From the NCBI GenBank assembly GCA_013002885.1, contig JABDLS010000086.1, positions 21,250-85,249 on the forward strand: a stretch of DNA of 64,000 nt. Direction: 5' to 3'. How positions within the stretch are numbered: the first letter of the stretch is position 1; every line of letters starts with the position of its first letter. The stretch is from Gemmatimonadota bacterium. GTDB lineage: Bacteria > Gemmatimonadota > Gemmatimonadetes > Longimicrobiales > Gaopeijiaceae. Positions 1 to 9,518 of this stretch are shown one piece after another. Position numbers and translations under genes: made by a program. The notes under the pieces were generated by a model, which did not search any database, was not told the DNA's origin, and worked only from the letters and a program-made list of their open reading frames with translations.

Positions 1-1
1 G

Positions 2-1507
2 AGCATCGGTGACATCCAGACGCTCCTGCGCGCCCTGCTGCAACGCCTGGAGGCCGACGGTCGGCTGGATGTCTGGACCTATCCGACAAGCGGTGAGACC
101 GGACCTTGGCTCTTCGGGGCCGGATGGAATCAGGCCAAGCTCGAGGAAGGGCGTATGGCGGACCGCCACGAGTTGGACCAGGTCTCCCGGGACGTCCCCA
201 TCACCCTCGACCGTGTCTATCGAGGGGTTGCAGTGAACACCCGGGTCTTCGAGCTCCATGGCTACGACTTCGACCGTCCCGAAACGTGGCCCGCTTGGTT
301 CACCGAGGACCCGGACAGCTTCGGCCCCGGAGACATCATCGTCCGGGATCCGGAGACGGGTCTCCCCAACGGGGTCTTCTACGGGTTCGCACCGGCGCTC
401 ATCGGAGAAGCCCCCGTGCGGACGTTCGAACAGCGCGTGGAAAGCGTGGGCATGGGGAGCCGAACCGTCCTCTCGAAGGGGATCGTCTCCGTTGTCGATC
501 CCGGCATCCAGGAAGACAACCGGGTGTACCAGGAAGCCTACAATCGAGGACTCCTCCCCATCCGTGTCACGACGTACGACGGCATCTGGAACAACGAGCC
601 GCCAGAGGTGATGGCCCGTCGCTTTCGCACCTACGGTATCAACAACCTCGGGGATGATCATTTTCGGATCCGGGGAGTGAAGGTGTATGCCGATGGAGGC
701 GCGGGCTCACGAAGCGCGGCCGTCTCTGAAGCATTCGAGCCGCTGGATACGGATCCGCTGGGAAACGCCAACTTCGGGTCGTTGGTCGAGCCCGACTTCG
801 ACAGGCGTCTAGAGCAGTTCCGGACGGCAGCCGTCGACTTCGGTTGGGAGCTCCACACCCACAGCATCGGCGACGTCGCCATGCGACAGACCACTGACGC
901 GTACATGCAGGTCATCGACGAGCTTCGCGCCGCCGATCCAGACGTCGACCTCCGTTTCAGCATCATCCACGCCTACATGGCCGACGAGCCGGAGACGAGT
1001 GTCATTGCGGACATGGCTGAATACGGGATCATCGCCTCCATCAACCCCGGCGACGTCGTGGTGGAAGGCGACTCGTTCCTCCAGAACCTGGGCGAGGCGC
1101 GGATGAATCGCCTCCTGCCGTTCCGAAGCTATCTCCAGGGCGGCGTCGTGATGGCGTCGGGTTCGGACTACTGGGTCGCTCCGTGGGATCCCTGGATCGG
1201 CATCTACGCCATGCGGACCCGCCGGCTACAGATCTCCGGGGTGGTATCGGGCGCCGATGAGACGATTCCCCTCGAGGACGCCCTCCGGACATACACCATC
1301 AACGGCGCCTACCTCACCTACGATGACGAGGTTCGCGGCTCTCTCGAAGCGGGCAAGCTGGCGGACCTGGTGGTCATCGACGCGGACCTCATGTCCGTGC
1401 CCGACCAGGAGCTCCTGGGCATGGGTGATCGGGTGATGCTCACCATGGTGGGCGGCAACGTGGAGTTCCGGCGCGACGACTTCCAGCTCCCGGCATTGAG
1501 TCGCTGA
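2..1507 (+). CDS. Amidohydrolase family 3 protein (5'-truncated by window edge)
   Basis: The reading frame is open from base 2, so the true start lies outside the window; about 500 residues are visible. The GAGWNQ and RMADRHELDQVS segments near the start match the part of amidohydrolase-3 (YtcJ/NfdA-like) proteins that follows the metal-site beta strand. Further on are HTHSIGDVAM, FSIIHAYM and the SGSDYWVAPWDPW block typical of the family, and the end has the usual EAGKLADLVVID signature. These are metal-dependent hydrolases of amide-like bonds. The substrate cannot be told from sequence. The N-terminal metal-binding residues and any signal peptide are not visible. It converges with the MarC-type gene across a 38-base gap. 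Confidence 0.85.
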   Translation, partial: SIGDIQTLLRALLQRLEADGRLDVWTYPTSGETGPWLFGAGWNQAKLEEGRMADRHELDQVSRDVPITLDRVYRGVAVNTRVFELHGYDFDRPETWPAWFTEDPDSFGPGDIIVRDPETGLPNGVFYGFAPALIGEAPVRTFEQRVESVGMGSRTVLSKGIVSVVDPGIQEDNRVYQEAYNRGLLPIRVTTYDGIWNNEPPEVMARRFRTYGINNLGDDHFRIRGVKVYADGGAGSRSAAVSEAFEPLDTDPLGNANFGSLVEPDFDRRLEQFRTAAVDFGWELHTHSIGDVAMRQTTDAYMQVIDELRAADPDVDLRFSIIHAYMADEPETSVIADMAEYGIIASINPGDVVVEGDSFLQNLGEARMNRLLPFRSYLQGGVVMASGSDYWVAPWDPWIGIYAMRTRRLQISGVVSGADETIPLEDALRTYTINGAYLTYDDEVRGSLEAGKLADLVVIDADLMSVPDQELLGMGDRVMLTMVGGNVEFRRDDFQLPALSR

Positions 1508-1509
1508 CA

Positions 1510-1530
1510 CGCCATCCGACGCGTCTGGCG
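1510..1530. terminator. Possible weak hairpin between convergent genes
   Basis: CGCCA (1510-1514) pairs with TGGCG (1526-1530) around an 11-base loop that contains the palindrome GACGCGTC. It lies between two convergent stop codons, but the stem is short and has no T tract, so it is only a candidate. Confidence 0.2.
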
Positions 1531-1545
1531 GAACCGGCCCTCGCC

Positions 1546-2133
1546 TCAGAGGGTGTCGACGAACTGAGCGACCCCCGACATGAGCATCTGAACCGCCACC
1601 GCGACGAGGACCATTCCCATGAGCCGCTCCACGGCGATGATCCCCCGCTGTCCCAGAACGTCCTTGAGGCGGCTGGCTCCCAGGATGATGGCGCTGGACA
1701 GCAGCCACGCCAGGACGAGGGCAGTCAGCCACTCGAGGCGGCGCTCGGGTTCCTGACTGCTGATCATGATGAGCGCAGCCATGGCCGAGGGCCCGGCTAC
1801 CAGGGGGATGGCGAGGGGCACGATGAACGGCTCCCCCTCCATGGTCTCGGTAGGCGTCTTGGGGCTCGGGAAGACCATCCGGAGGGCGATGAGGAAGAGG
1901 ATGATGCCCCCGGCCACGGTCAGCGAAGGTTGAGAGATATGGATCGCCCGGAGGGTGACCGGGCCGGCGAAGAGGAACGCCACGAGCACCGCCAGGGCCA
2001 CCAGAAGCTCCCGAGCCACCACTCTCATGTGACGGCTCGGGTCCACGTCTTTGAGCGCGGTCAGGAAGAAGGGGACGTTGCCCACCGGGTCGATGACGAG
2101 AAAGAGGAGGATGGTCGCGGAGAGAATGGACAT
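1546..2133 (-). CDS. MarC/UPF0056 family integral membrane protein
   Basis: A 195-residue, very hydrophobic protein with about six predicted membrane segments. It opens with LFLVIDPVGNVPFF, the hallmark of the MarC family, and has PLAIPLVAGPSAMAA in the middle, the second conserved family block. MarC proteins are inner-membrane proteins of unsettled function; they were once linked to multiple antibiotic resistance and are sometimes annotated as NAAT transporters. The length is normal for the family. It runs divergently from purD across a 142-base gap. Confidence 0.88.
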   Translation of the reverse strand: MSILSATILLFLVIDPVGNVPFFLTALKDVDPSRHMRVVARELLVALAVLVAFLFAGPVTLRAIHISQPSLTVAGGIILFLIALRMVFPSPKTPTETMEGEPFIVPLAIPLVAGPSAMAALIMISSQEPERRLEWLTALVLAWLLSSAIILGASRLKDVLGQRGIIAVERLMGMVLVAVAVQMLMSGVAQFVDTL

Positions 2134-2275
2134 GGTCGGGTGGCTCAGGGTACCGAGGGCGCCCGCCGATCAGCGGGCGGAGAAGTCTCGCGGAAGACCG
2201 CGGTTCGCGGGAGGCCACCCGTCGCCTGCGTTCCACCCCCCTTTTCTTTCGCTCCCGGCCTTCTAGACTCCGCCC

Positions 2276-3559
2276 ATGCGGATCCTCATTGTCGGAAACG
2301 GAGGGCGCGAGCACGCCCTGCTCTGGAAGCTGCGTCAGGACGCACCCGACGCCGACTTCTTCGCGACCATGCCAAACGGAGGGATGGCCCCACTCTGTGA
2401 GGCGGTGGCCATCGCGCCCAGCGATGTGGAGGCCCTGGCCGGCTGGGCGGCCGCTCACCGAATCGACCTGACCGTCGTTGGCCCCGAGGCGCCCCTGGCT
2501 GCAGGAATCGTCGACCGATTCGACGCGAAGGGGCTCGCCGTTTTCGGCCCCAGCAAGGCCGCGGCGAGAATCGAGTCCAGCAAGGCGTACGCGAAGGACC
2601 TGCTCCGCAACGCCAACATACCCACCGCCGCCCACAAGACGTTCACGAACCAGGCGGGTGCCATCGAATGGGTCCGGTCCGAGGGCGCCCCCATCGTCGT
2701 AAAGGCCTCGGGCCTCGCCGCCGGGAAGGGGGCCGTGGTCTGCATGACGGAAGAGGAGGCAGTCGCGGCCATCGAGGAAATGATGGGTGACCTCCGGTTC
2801 GGCGAGGCGGGTCGAGAGGTGGTTATCGAGGAGTTCATGGAGGGAGAAGAGCTGTCGGTCTTCGCCATTTGCGACGGGGTCGACTTCGTGCTTCTCCAGG
2901 CATCCCAGGACCACAAGCGCGTGGGGGAGGGTGAGGCCGGACCCAACACGGGGGGGATGGGAGCATACGCGCCTGTTTCCATCGCCGACGAGGCCCTCCT
3001 GGCTGAGGCAGTCAGCGAGGTCATCGCCCCGACTGTGGCCGCCATGGCCAACGACGGCGCACCGTTCAAAGGGCTCCTCTACGCCGGCCTGATGAACACG
3101 ATGGACGGACTGAAGGTCGTGGAGTACAACTGCCGCTTCGGTGACCCGGAAACGCAGGTCGTACTACCCCTGATGGAATCGTCCTTGCTGGACCTCATGG
3201 TGGCGGTGGCCGAGGGGGACTCTCTCGCTGGTCGTCGGGTCACGAATCGGCGAGGCTCCGCTGTGACCACGGTACTGGCTTCCGGGGGCTACCCCGGCCC
3301 GTACGTCAAGGGCAAGGAGATCTACGTCCCCGAAGACCTGGAGTCGGAAGACGTACTGGTCTTTCACGCCGGGACGGAACGTCGGGACGGCAAACTCGTA
3401 ACCTCGGGGGGCCGCGTCCTGGCCGTGACCGCGGTGGCCTCCACCTTCGCTTCCGCCGCCTCGGCGAGCAGAAGCGGGGCGGCAGCAATCGACTTCGAAG
3501 GAGCCTTCTTTCGCGCCGACATCGGGTGGCGGGAGCGGGCCCGACTGGAGGGATCATGA
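2276..3559 (+). CDS. purD: Phosphoribosylamine--glycine ligase
   Basis: GARS makes glycinamide ribonucleotide from phosphoribosylamine, glycine and ATP in de novo purine synthesis (cytosol). The 427 residues are the usual length. The N-terminal [13 protein letters not shown], the [12 protein letters not shown] block, [11 protein letters not shown] in the ATP-grasp region, [11 protein letters not shown] and [17 protein letters not shown] all match PurD. The stop overlaps the next start as ATGA (3556-3559), which suggests translational coupling. No other purine gene is adjacent; guaB is about 38 kb away in this window. Confidence 0.97.
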   Translation: MRILIVGNGGREHALLWKLRQDAPDADFFATMPNGGMAPLCEAVAIAPSDVEALAGWAAAHRIDLTVVGPEAPLAAGIVDRFDAKGLAVFGPSKAAARIESSKAYAKDLLRNANIPTAAHKTFTNQAGAIEWVRSEGAPIVVKASGLAAGKGAVVCMTEEEAVAAIEEMMGDLRFGEAGREVVIEEFMEGEELSVFAICDGVDFVLLQASQDHKRVGEGEAGPNTGGMGAYAPVSIADEALLAEAVSEVIAPTVAAMANDGAPFKGLLYAGLMNTMDGLKVVEYNCRFGDPETQVVLPLMESSLLDLMVAVAEGDSLAGRRVTNRRGSAVTTVLASGGYPGPYVKGKEIYVPEDLESEDVLVFHAGTERRDGKLVTSGGRVLAVTAVASTFASAASASRSGAAAIDFEGAFFRADIGWRERARLEGS

Positions 3560-3876
3560 TCATCACGACCACGAACAGCGTCGAAGGGCGCCCGGTACGC
3601 GAGTACAAGGGCATCGTCATGGGCGAGGCCATCATCGGCGCCAACATTTTCAAAGACCTCTTCGCAGCCGTGCGCGACGTCGTGGGCGGACGGGCGGGCG
3701 CCTACGAGGACGCCCTTCGCTCGGCCCGGCAGGAGGCGCTCCGGGAGATGGCGAACAAGGCTCAAGAGCTCGGTGCCGATGCCGTAATCGGGGTGGACAT
3801 CGACTACGAGGTCCTGGGCAAGGCCGGCAGCATGCTCATGGTGACATCGGCGGGCACCGCGGTGGAGCTCTCCTAG
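3556..3876 (+). CDS. YbjQ/UPF0145 family protein
   Basis: A 106-residue protein matching the YbjQ (UPF0145, 'heavy-metal-binding') family, usually about 105 residues. It starts [11 protein letters not shown], has the [12 protein letters not shown] turn, the central helix with [28 protein letters not shown], and a closing [11 protein letters not shown] strand. These proteins form pentameric beta/alpha rings; their biological role is unknown. I chose the ATG at 3556 over an earlier in-frame start because it makes an ATGA overlap with the purD stop and restores the family N terminus. Confidence 0.88.
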   Translation: MIITTTNSVEGRPVREYKGIVMGEAIIGANIFKDLFAAVRDVVGGRAGAYEDALRSARQEALREMANKAQELGADAVIGVDIDYEVLGKAGSMLMVTSAGTAVELS

Positions 3877-3903
3877 CCGGAGAGCTGAGCAGAAGCACCT
3901 GCC

Positions 3904-4737
3904 ATGCCCGAGCTCCCCGAGGCCGAAACGATCGTCCGCGGCCTTCGCGCCGCCGTGGTCGGCGAGACCATCGTCCGGGCGGAAGTCCTGAAACCCGACA
4001 TCCTTCGAGAGCCCAAGCGCACCTTCAGTCCGAAGGTGCGAGGCCGCCTCATCGAAAGGGTCGACCGCCGAGCGAAGAACGTGCTCATCCGGCTGAGCCG
4101 CGACGGGGTCATCGCCGTGAATCTCGGGATGACGGGCCGGCTGCTCCCATTCCCTCTTCCGCCCCGGGGGCCGGCTCGTCCTACGCACCCTGCTGTCCGC
4201 TTCCGACTGGCATCGGGCGGTATCCTGGTCTTTGACGACGTCCGGCGGTTCGGTACTGTCGAGTGCCTCACGGAGGAGGAGTGGAGTGAGCGCTCCAGCC
4301 GAATGGGCCCCGAGCCCCTGGACCAGGCCTTCACCCCCGCCCTCCTGTTGAAGGGGCTCTCGGCCTCCCGCTCACCCATACGCTCCTGGCTCCTCGACCA
4401 GCGACGGATCGCCGGAGTCGGGAACATATACGCGGCAGAAGCACTCTTTCTCGCAGGCGTGCACCCGCGCCGCCCGGCGGACTCGGTCTCGCGAGAGGAG
4501 GCCGAGCGGCTTCATGAAGCCATCGCGGGAGTACTTCGCAAGGCGATCGAGGCAGGAGGCACAACCATCCGGGACTACCGAACGGCCACGGGGGAGGAGG
4601 GCAACTTCGCGCCTTCGCTCTACGTGTACGGCCGGGACGCCGAGGCGTGCCGGGTCTGCGACGACGAGGTCGAGCGCGTCGTGTTCGCGAACCGGTCTGC
4701 GTTCTTCTGCCCGTCCTGCCAGCCGGAGGAAGCGTGA
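3904..4737 (+). CDS. mutM: Formamidopyrimidine-DNA glycosylase (Fpg/MutM)
   Basis: Bifunctional base-excision glycosylase/AP lyase that removes 8-oxoguanine and other oxidised purines. It begins MPELPEAE, where Pro2 is the Schiff-base nucleophile after Met removal and Glu3 is catalytic. RRAKNVLIRL carries the conserved lysine, and the helix-two-turn-helix region reads VGNIYAAEALF. The end has a C-x2-C ... C-x2-C zinc finger (CRVC and CPSC). The 277-residue length is normal. The stop overlaps a GTG start of the following M16 peptidase (GTGA at 4734-4737). Confidence 0.96.
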   Translation: MPELPEAETIVRGLRAAVVGETIVRAEVLKPDILREPKRTFSPKVRGRLIERVDRRAKNVLIRLSRDGVIAVNLGMTGRLLPFPLPPRGPARPTHPAVRFRLASGGILVFDDVRRFGTVECLTEEEWSERSSRMGPEPLDQAFTPALLLKGLSASRSPIRSWLLDQRRIAGVGNIYAAEALFLAGVHPRRPADSVSREEAERLHEAIAGVLRKAIEAGGTTIRDYRTATGEEGNFAPSLYVYGRDAEACRVCDDEVERVVFANRSAFFCPSCQPEEA

Positions 4738-6332
4738 CTCGTCTGTCTGTGTCGCCAAGAAACCTGTTGAAGGGGCTTCTTGGTACGGCGCCGCTCCTGC
4801 TCCTGGGGATCGGGCCCCTCGCGGGCCAGGAAACCGCCCGAGGTGGCGACGGAGCCACCCCATCCCTCGGTGAGCGCCTACCGGTCAGGGAGATCACCCT
4901 TGGCAACGGGATGCGGGTCCTCCTGCTCCGGCGGGAGGGGGCGCCCACTGTCTCCTTCGTCATGCGCGTCGGCGTCGGCGGAGTGCACGAGCACCTGGGC
5001 ACGACGGGCGTCGCCCACCTGCTGGAGCACCTGCTCTTCAAGGGAACGGAGAGTATCGGAACCACGGATGTGGGGGCGGAGCGACGCCTCTTCGCCCGCG
5101 CCGACTCGGTGCACGAACGCCTCCTCGAGGTCCGTGCCCGCGAAGCTACCCACCCGGATGTCATAGCCGGCGACTCGTTGGCCCGAGCGGAAATCGAGGC
5201 AGGTCGCCTGGCCCTACAGGCGGAACTCGACGCCATCGAGGACTCGGCCCGGACCTACGTGGAGAGCAACGCGTTCGACCGTGTCCTGTCCCGCGCAGGT
5301 GCCCGGGGGCTCAACGCAACCACCACCAGCGAGGCCACCAGCTATTTCGTCGAGCTTCCCGCAAACCGGGCAGAGCTCTTCTTCGCTCTCGAGGCCGACC
5401 GGATGGCCAATCCGGTCTTCCGCGAGTTCTACACGGAGCGGGACGTCGTCCAGGAAGAACGCCGCATGCGGGTGGAGACGAACCCGGGCGGTGCGCTGTA
5501 CGAGGCGCACATGGACGCGGCCTACTCGGTGCATCCCTATGGCCAGCCGGTCGTGGGCTATCGCTCGGACCTCGAGACGCTCCGTCGCTCGGAGGTCGCC
5601 GCCTACTATCGCGACTATTACGGTCCGAACAACGCGGTGCTGGCGGTGGTGGGTGACATCGACCCAGACGAAGTGGAAGGCTGGGTCCGGAAGTACCTCG
5701 AGCCCATCCCAGCGGGCCGGGAGCCCCCTGTGGTCTATGCTCGAGAGCCATCCCAGCGGGGCGAGCGACGGGTGGAGATCCACTGGGACGCCGAGCCGGC
5801 CCTCCGCATCGGTTGGCATGTCCCAGCGGTGTCCCATCCCGACGCTGCCGCCCTCGCCGTCTTCTCGACTCTTCTCACCGGAGGGCGGACGGCCCGACTC
5901 CACCGCCGCCTCGTCACCGACGAGCGCCTGGCCTCCGCTGTCTACAGCTCCATGGGTCCCGGCGATCGGTACCCGCGCCTCTTCCAGATCGACGCGACTC
6001 CGCTGCATCCGGCCTCCACCGTCGATCTCGAATCCGTCATATACGAAGAGGTCGCACGACTGGCCGCCGAGGGCCCCGCTGCCGACGAGGTGGAGCGCGT
6101 ACGAAACCAGATCGAGGCAGCCGCGGTGCGCCGACTCCAGTCCAACTTCGGCTTGGCCCTTCAGCTCGCCGATTCCGAATCCCTCTTCGGCGACTGGAGG
6201 GCGACGTTCCGCTCCACTCGGCGACTTCGCAGCGTCACCGCCGAAGACGTCCAGCGCGTGGCCGGCCTCTACTTCGACGAGGCCAACCGCACTGTTGCGA
6301 CGCTCGTGACGACCCGTGGAGACGGTTCGTGA
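4734..6332 (+). CDS. M16 family zinc metallopeptidase, catalytic member
   Basis: Secreted M16 (pitrilysin/processing-peptidase-like) protease of 532 residues. I start it at GTG 4734, inside the mutM stop, because this places a signal peptide (hydrophobic core LLGTAPLLLLGIG, then AGQ) at the N terminus; an earlier ATG would lie deep in mutM. The inverted zinc motif HLLEH is at residues 95-99 (His95, Glu98, His99), followed by the usual LLFKGTESIGT. A large insert (about residues 115-180) follows the motif. The next gene encodes an M16 protein without the motif, so the two probably form an active/inactive heterodimer in the periplasm, as known for other paired bacterial M16 proteins. Confidence 0.92.
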   Translation: MTRLSVSPRNLLKGLLGTAPLLLLGIGPLAGQETARGGDGATPSLGERLPVREITLGNGMRVLLLRREGAPTVSFVMRVGVGGVHEHLGTTGVAHLLEHLLFKGTESIGTTDVGAERRLFARADSVHERLLEVRAREATHPDVIAGDSLARAEIEAGRLALQAELDAIEDSARTYVESNAFDRVLSRAGARGLNATTTSEATSYFVELPANRAELFFALEADRMANPVFREFYTERDVVQEERRMRVETNPGGALYEAHMDAAYSVHPYGQPVVGYRSDLETLRRSEVAAYYRDYYGPNNAVLAVVGDIDPDEVEGWVRKYLEPIPAGREPPVVYAREPSQRGERRVEIHWDAEPALRIGWHVPAVSHPDAAALAVFSTLLTGGRTARLHRRLVTDERLASAVYSSMGPGDRYPRLFQIDATPLHPASTVDLESVIYEEVARLAAEGPAADEVERVRNQIEAAAVRRLQSNFGLALQLADSESLFGDWRATFRSTRRLRSVTAEDVQRVAGLYFDEANRTVATLVTTRGDGS

Positions 6333-7825
6333 CGTCGACGCGAAGTCCGGAGCGCCTGCGATGCCCGTCCTCGGTGCCGCCGCATCGGTGGCAGACGCTC
6401 CTGGTCGCCGCGTCCGTCTTCCTCGTCCTGGGCGCCACCATGCCGGCGGTCGCCCAGGTCACCGGTCGATCAGTCTTGGAGTCCCTTGAGTTCGAGCCCC
6501 TGGACTTCCAACAGCCGGTGGTCGAAGAACGAAACGTCCTCGGCGTGGACGTCCTCCTTCTTGAAGACGACGCCCTCCCACTGGTGACGCTTCACGCGTA
6601 CTTCCGGGGCGGCTACGCCCGCTTTCCCCGCTCGTCGTACGCCGCCGCAACGGGCCTGCCTGCGCTCCTTCGCTACGGTGGGACCGTAGACCGGACGCCG
6701 CAGGAAGTCGACGAGCGCATCGCTCACCTGGCGCTCCAGACGTCCTTCGGAACCGGCGGCGGAAGCATCACGAGTTCCATGAACACGCTCACAGAACATC
6801 TGGTCGTCGCCACGGAGCTATGGGGCGACATGCTGGTGGCGCCTGGCTTCGACGAAGGCGAAGTGGAGGCATGGCGCGCCCGTCAGGTGGAGTCGGTACG
6901 CCGGCGAGCGGACGACCCCGGCCGACTCGCCGTGGCGGAGATGAACCGCCTCCTCTACGGCGATCACCCCGTGGGATGGGAGATGACCACCGACGACCTG
7001 CAACCGGCACGGGTCACACCCGGGTCCTTTCGTCGGGTCCACCGGGGCATCGTATGCAGGGAGAATCTCGTCCTGGGCTTCACCGGCGACGTGGACTGGG
7101 CGCGGGCAAAGCCACTGGCGGAAAGCCTCGTCGGACGGATCCCGGCCTGCGGGGAGGAGTTGGCCGAAGAACCCACGCCGGAGATCCGCAGGGCTCCCGG
7201 CGTCTTCGTGGTGGAGAAGCCGCTGGAACAGGCGGTCGTGGTGATGGCACACCCCACCAACGTCCGACTGGCCGACGACAATCAGTATTTCGCCGCCCTC
7301 ATCGGCAACTCCATCCTCGGTGGAGGGGGCTTCTCGAGCCGCATCCTTCAACGGGTTCGCACGGATGAAGGCTACGCCTATTCCGCGACGTCCCTCTGGA
7401 CGACGCCCCGCCGCCACGAGGGGCTCATCGGTGCCATGACACGCACACGGCCGGAGAACGTGGCCCCTGCCATCGACGTGATCCTCGCCACCATGCGCGG
7501 GCTTCTCGACGGTCCACCACGCGCCGACGAGGTAGACACGACGGTGGACCAGATCATCAACGGCTTCGTCTTCAACTTCGAATCGGCCTCTCAGGTCGTA
7601 TCCCGAACGATGTACTACCGCGCAATCGATCTTCCCGACGATTGGTTGGAGCGGTACTGGGACGGCGTCCAGCAGGTGGGTCCCGCCGACGTATTCTCTG
7701 TCTTCCGGGACCACCTCCGCCCCGACGAGATGACGATCCTCATTGTCGGCGACCCTGAGCGGATTGGCTTGGAGGCCCTTGAGCGTTTGGGGCCAGTCGA
7801 GATGCTGGTGCCTGGCCAGCGGTAG
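6329..7825 (+). CDS. M16 family peptidase homologue lacking HxxEH, partner subunit
   Basis: A 498-residue M16 homologue starting with GTG 6329, which overlaps the stop of the preceding M16 gene (GTGA). The first 35 residues hold a basic stretch, a hydrophobic core (LLVAASVFLVLGATM) and an AVAQV cleavage-like site. Where the catalytic member has HLLEH, this one has GLPALLRYGG, so no zinc ligands. The C-terminal half keeps the M16 fold signatures, including GNSILGGGGFSSRI and VRTDEGYAYS, the R/Y substrate-binding block. This fits the inactive subunit of a two-gene M16 protease. Confidence 0.9.
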   Translation: MTSTRSPERLRCPSSVPPHRWQTLLVAASVFLVLGATMPAVAQVTGRSVLESLEFEPLDFQQPVVEERNVLGVDVLLLEDDALPLVTLHAYFRGGYARFPRSSYAAATGLPALLRYGGTVDRTPQEVDERIAHLALQTSFGTGGGSITSSMNTLTEHLVVATELWGDMLVAPGFDEGEVEAWRARQVESVRRRADDPGRLAVAEMNRLLYGDHPVGWEMTTDDLQPARVTPGSFRRVHRGIVCRENLVLGFTGDVDWARAKPLAESLVGRIPACGEELAEEPTPEIRRAPGVFVVEKPLEQAVVVMAHPTNVRLADDNQYFAALIGNSILGGGGFSSRILQRVRTDEGYAYSATSLWTTPRRHEGLIGAMTRTRPENVAPAIDVILATMRGLLDGPPRADEVDTTVDQIINGFVFNFESASQVVSRTMYYRAIDLPDDWLERYWDGVQQVGPADVFSVFRDHLRPDEMTILIVGDPERIGLEALERLGPVEMLVPGQR

Positions 7826-7832
7826 AAGCCGG

Positions 7833-8561
7833 CTACGCCGCACCCCAGTGGATGGCGGCGATCCCGCCGGAAACGAGCTTCCACCCGACATCGTGGAACC
7901 CCACCTCCTTGAAAAGCGCCCCGAGGGCGTCCGGACCAGGAAACTCCTTGACCGACTCGGGGAGGTAGGTATACGCCCACGGGTGCCCGGACACGATCCG
8001 ACCTACCAGAGGTAGAATGTTGTGGAAGTAAAACAGGTAACCGGCTCGCATGATGCGATTTGGCGGCACCGTGAACTCCAACACGACGAGCTTTCGTCCC
8101 GGCTTGACAACCCGGCGCAGCTCGGCGAGTCCCGTGCGGAGGTCAGATAGATTACGCACTCCGAAGCCGACCGTGGCGCCGTCGAATACGTCGTCGTGGA
8201 ATGGGAGGCGGAGAGAGTCACCACACACCGATTCGACGGCCGCTCCACCGATCTTCGGGCCACCCTCCACGAGCATGGGGTGGGCAAAATCCGACGCGAC
8301 GACTCTGCCTCCGAAACCGCTACGACAGGCGAGCTCGAGTGCCAGATCGTAGGTACCGGCGCAGGCGTCGAGATAGATCCCCTTCGGCCGGTCCGTCCAG
8401 CTCAGACGGTCCACCGCCTTCCGGCGCCAGGACCGATCGATGTTGAGGCTGAGGACGTGGTTCAGGAGGTCGTAGCGAGGGGCGATCTCCGAGAAGATCT
8501 GCTGGACCTGCTTCTCGCGCTCGACTCCCGATTTGGGGGCAGCGTCGGTAGTTGGTTGCAT
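7833..8561 (-). CDS. ubiE: Demethylmenaquinone methyltransferase (UbiE/MenG family)
   Basis: SAM-dependent C-methyltransferase of the UbiE/MenG family, 242 residues, the last step of menaquinone (or a step of ubiquinone) synthesis. The block VQQIFSEIAPRYDLLNHVLSL and the WRRKAV segment are family signatures, as are GFGVRNLSDL, ELRRVVKPGRKLVVLEF and YTYLPESVKEFPGP. Motif I reads DACAGTYDLAL, with Tyr where most members have Gly (GTGD). Menaquinone is the more likely substrate in this kind of bacterium, but no other men or ubi gene is in the window. It converges with the second M16 gene with only 7 bases between stops. Confidence 0.93.
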   Translation of the reverse strand: MQPTTDAAPKSGVEREKQVQQIFSEIAPRYDLLNHVLSLNIDRSWRRKAVDRLSWTDRPKGIYLDACAGTYDLALELACRSGFGGRVVASDFAHPMLVEGGPKIGGAAVESVCGDSLRLPFHDDVFDGATVGFGVRNLSDLRTGLAELRRVVKPGRKLVVLEFTVPPNRIMRAGYLFYFHNILPLVGRIVSGHPWAYTYLPESVKEFPGPDALGALFKEVGFHDVGWKLVSGGIAAIHWGAA

Positions 8562-8703
8562 GACAGGGGTGGCTCGCCCGCGTAGCTTTCGAGGACCCGA
8601 CTGGGCGATGACGGCGGTGCGAGCCCAAAACTAACGGGAAGCGAAGGAGCCGCTCAACGGCGCCATCGAAACAGAGACGGCGCGGTCTGCGTAGGGCGTG
8701 GCG

Positions 8704-9375
8704 ATGAGTACCGACACCGCAGCCCTGCCCCGCGCAGCCGCCTGGCACGCCAACCCGAGGCAGGACGAGAGTACCCTGGCCGCTCCGGATTACAAGACCC
8801 TGGACGACCGCGAGCTGGCCACCTGTGCTGCTCGGGGCGAGGAGCGCGCTTTCCGTGAACTCCTGGTCCGCTACGAGCGGCCCGTCTTCTCGTTGATCTA
8901 TCGGATGGTACGCGATCGCACGCTGGCCGAGGATCTGGCCCAGGAAGCGTTCATCAGGGCCTTCAACGCCATCGACAGCTATAAGACCAGCTACAAGTTC
9001 AGCAACTGGATCTTCAAGATCGCCAACAACCACACCATCGACTACCTGCGCAAGCGGAAGCTCGACACCGTGTCGATCGACGGTTCGCCCCACGCGACGA
9101 CCCAGGACGAAATAAGCCAGAGTCGGGTGGTGTTGGAGTCGGGCGGGGAGAATCCCCACGAGTATGTGGAGCACAAGGAGCTGGGGAGCCAGATCGAGCA
9201 GGCCATCGGTGGCCTCCGGGAGGAGTACCGCGCCGTCATCATCCTGCGGCACGTCGAAGGCCACGCCTACGACGAAATAGCCGACATCCTCGAGCTCCCT
9301 CTCGGCACCGTGAAGACGTACCTGCACCGGGCCCGTGGGGAATTGAGAAAATCTCTGGCTCACCTGGCTACGTGA
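8704..9375 (+). CDS. ECF-type RNA polymerase sigma factor
   Basis: A 223-residue sigma-70 family protein with region 2 (FRELLVRYERPVFSLIYRMVRDRTLAEDLAQEAFIRAF split across residues 45-85), the -10-recognition WIFKIANNHTIDYLRKRK helix, and region 4 near the end (YRAVIILRHVEGHAYDEIADILELPLGTVKTYLHRARGELRK region). There is no region 1.1 or 3, so it is an ECF sigma. I prefer ATG 8704 to GTG 8698 because TAGGG (8692-8696) is correctly spaced only for the ATG. It heads an apparent operon with the anti-sigma protein 143 bases downstream, its likely regulator. Confidence 0.93.
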   Translation: MSTDTAALPRAAAWHANPRQDESTLAAPDYKTLDDRELATCAARGEERAFRELLVRYERPVFSLIYRMVRDRTLAEDLAQEAFIRAFNAIDSYKTSYKFSNWIFKIANNHTIDYLRKRKLDTVSIDGSPHATTQDEISQSRVVLESGGENPHEYVEHKELGSQIEQAIGGLREEYRAVIILRHVEGHAYDEIADILELPLGTVKTYLHRARGELRKSLAHLAT

Positions 9376-9518
9376 CCGATGGTACGATCACCCTCCGCCT
9401 TGGAGCCATGCGACTTCCTGCGGCCCGCACACACGTGCCGGCAGGGGTACGGTTTCTTGAAACTCCGGCCCTCGCGCCCGCGTAGTGCCAGCAGAGTGAA
9501 TCCCGTAGGAGCAACACC

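Noticed and set aside
1226..2914. A 562-codon minus-strand frame across the amidohydrolase, MarC-like and purD genes
   Set aside because: It spans three genes with strong family signatures and shows biased His/Arg/Gly composition without domains.
5813..6328. Extended N terminus of the second M16 protein
   Set aside because: It runs through the coding end of the first M16 gene. The GTG at 6329 gives a signal peptide and an overlap start, which is the simpler reading.
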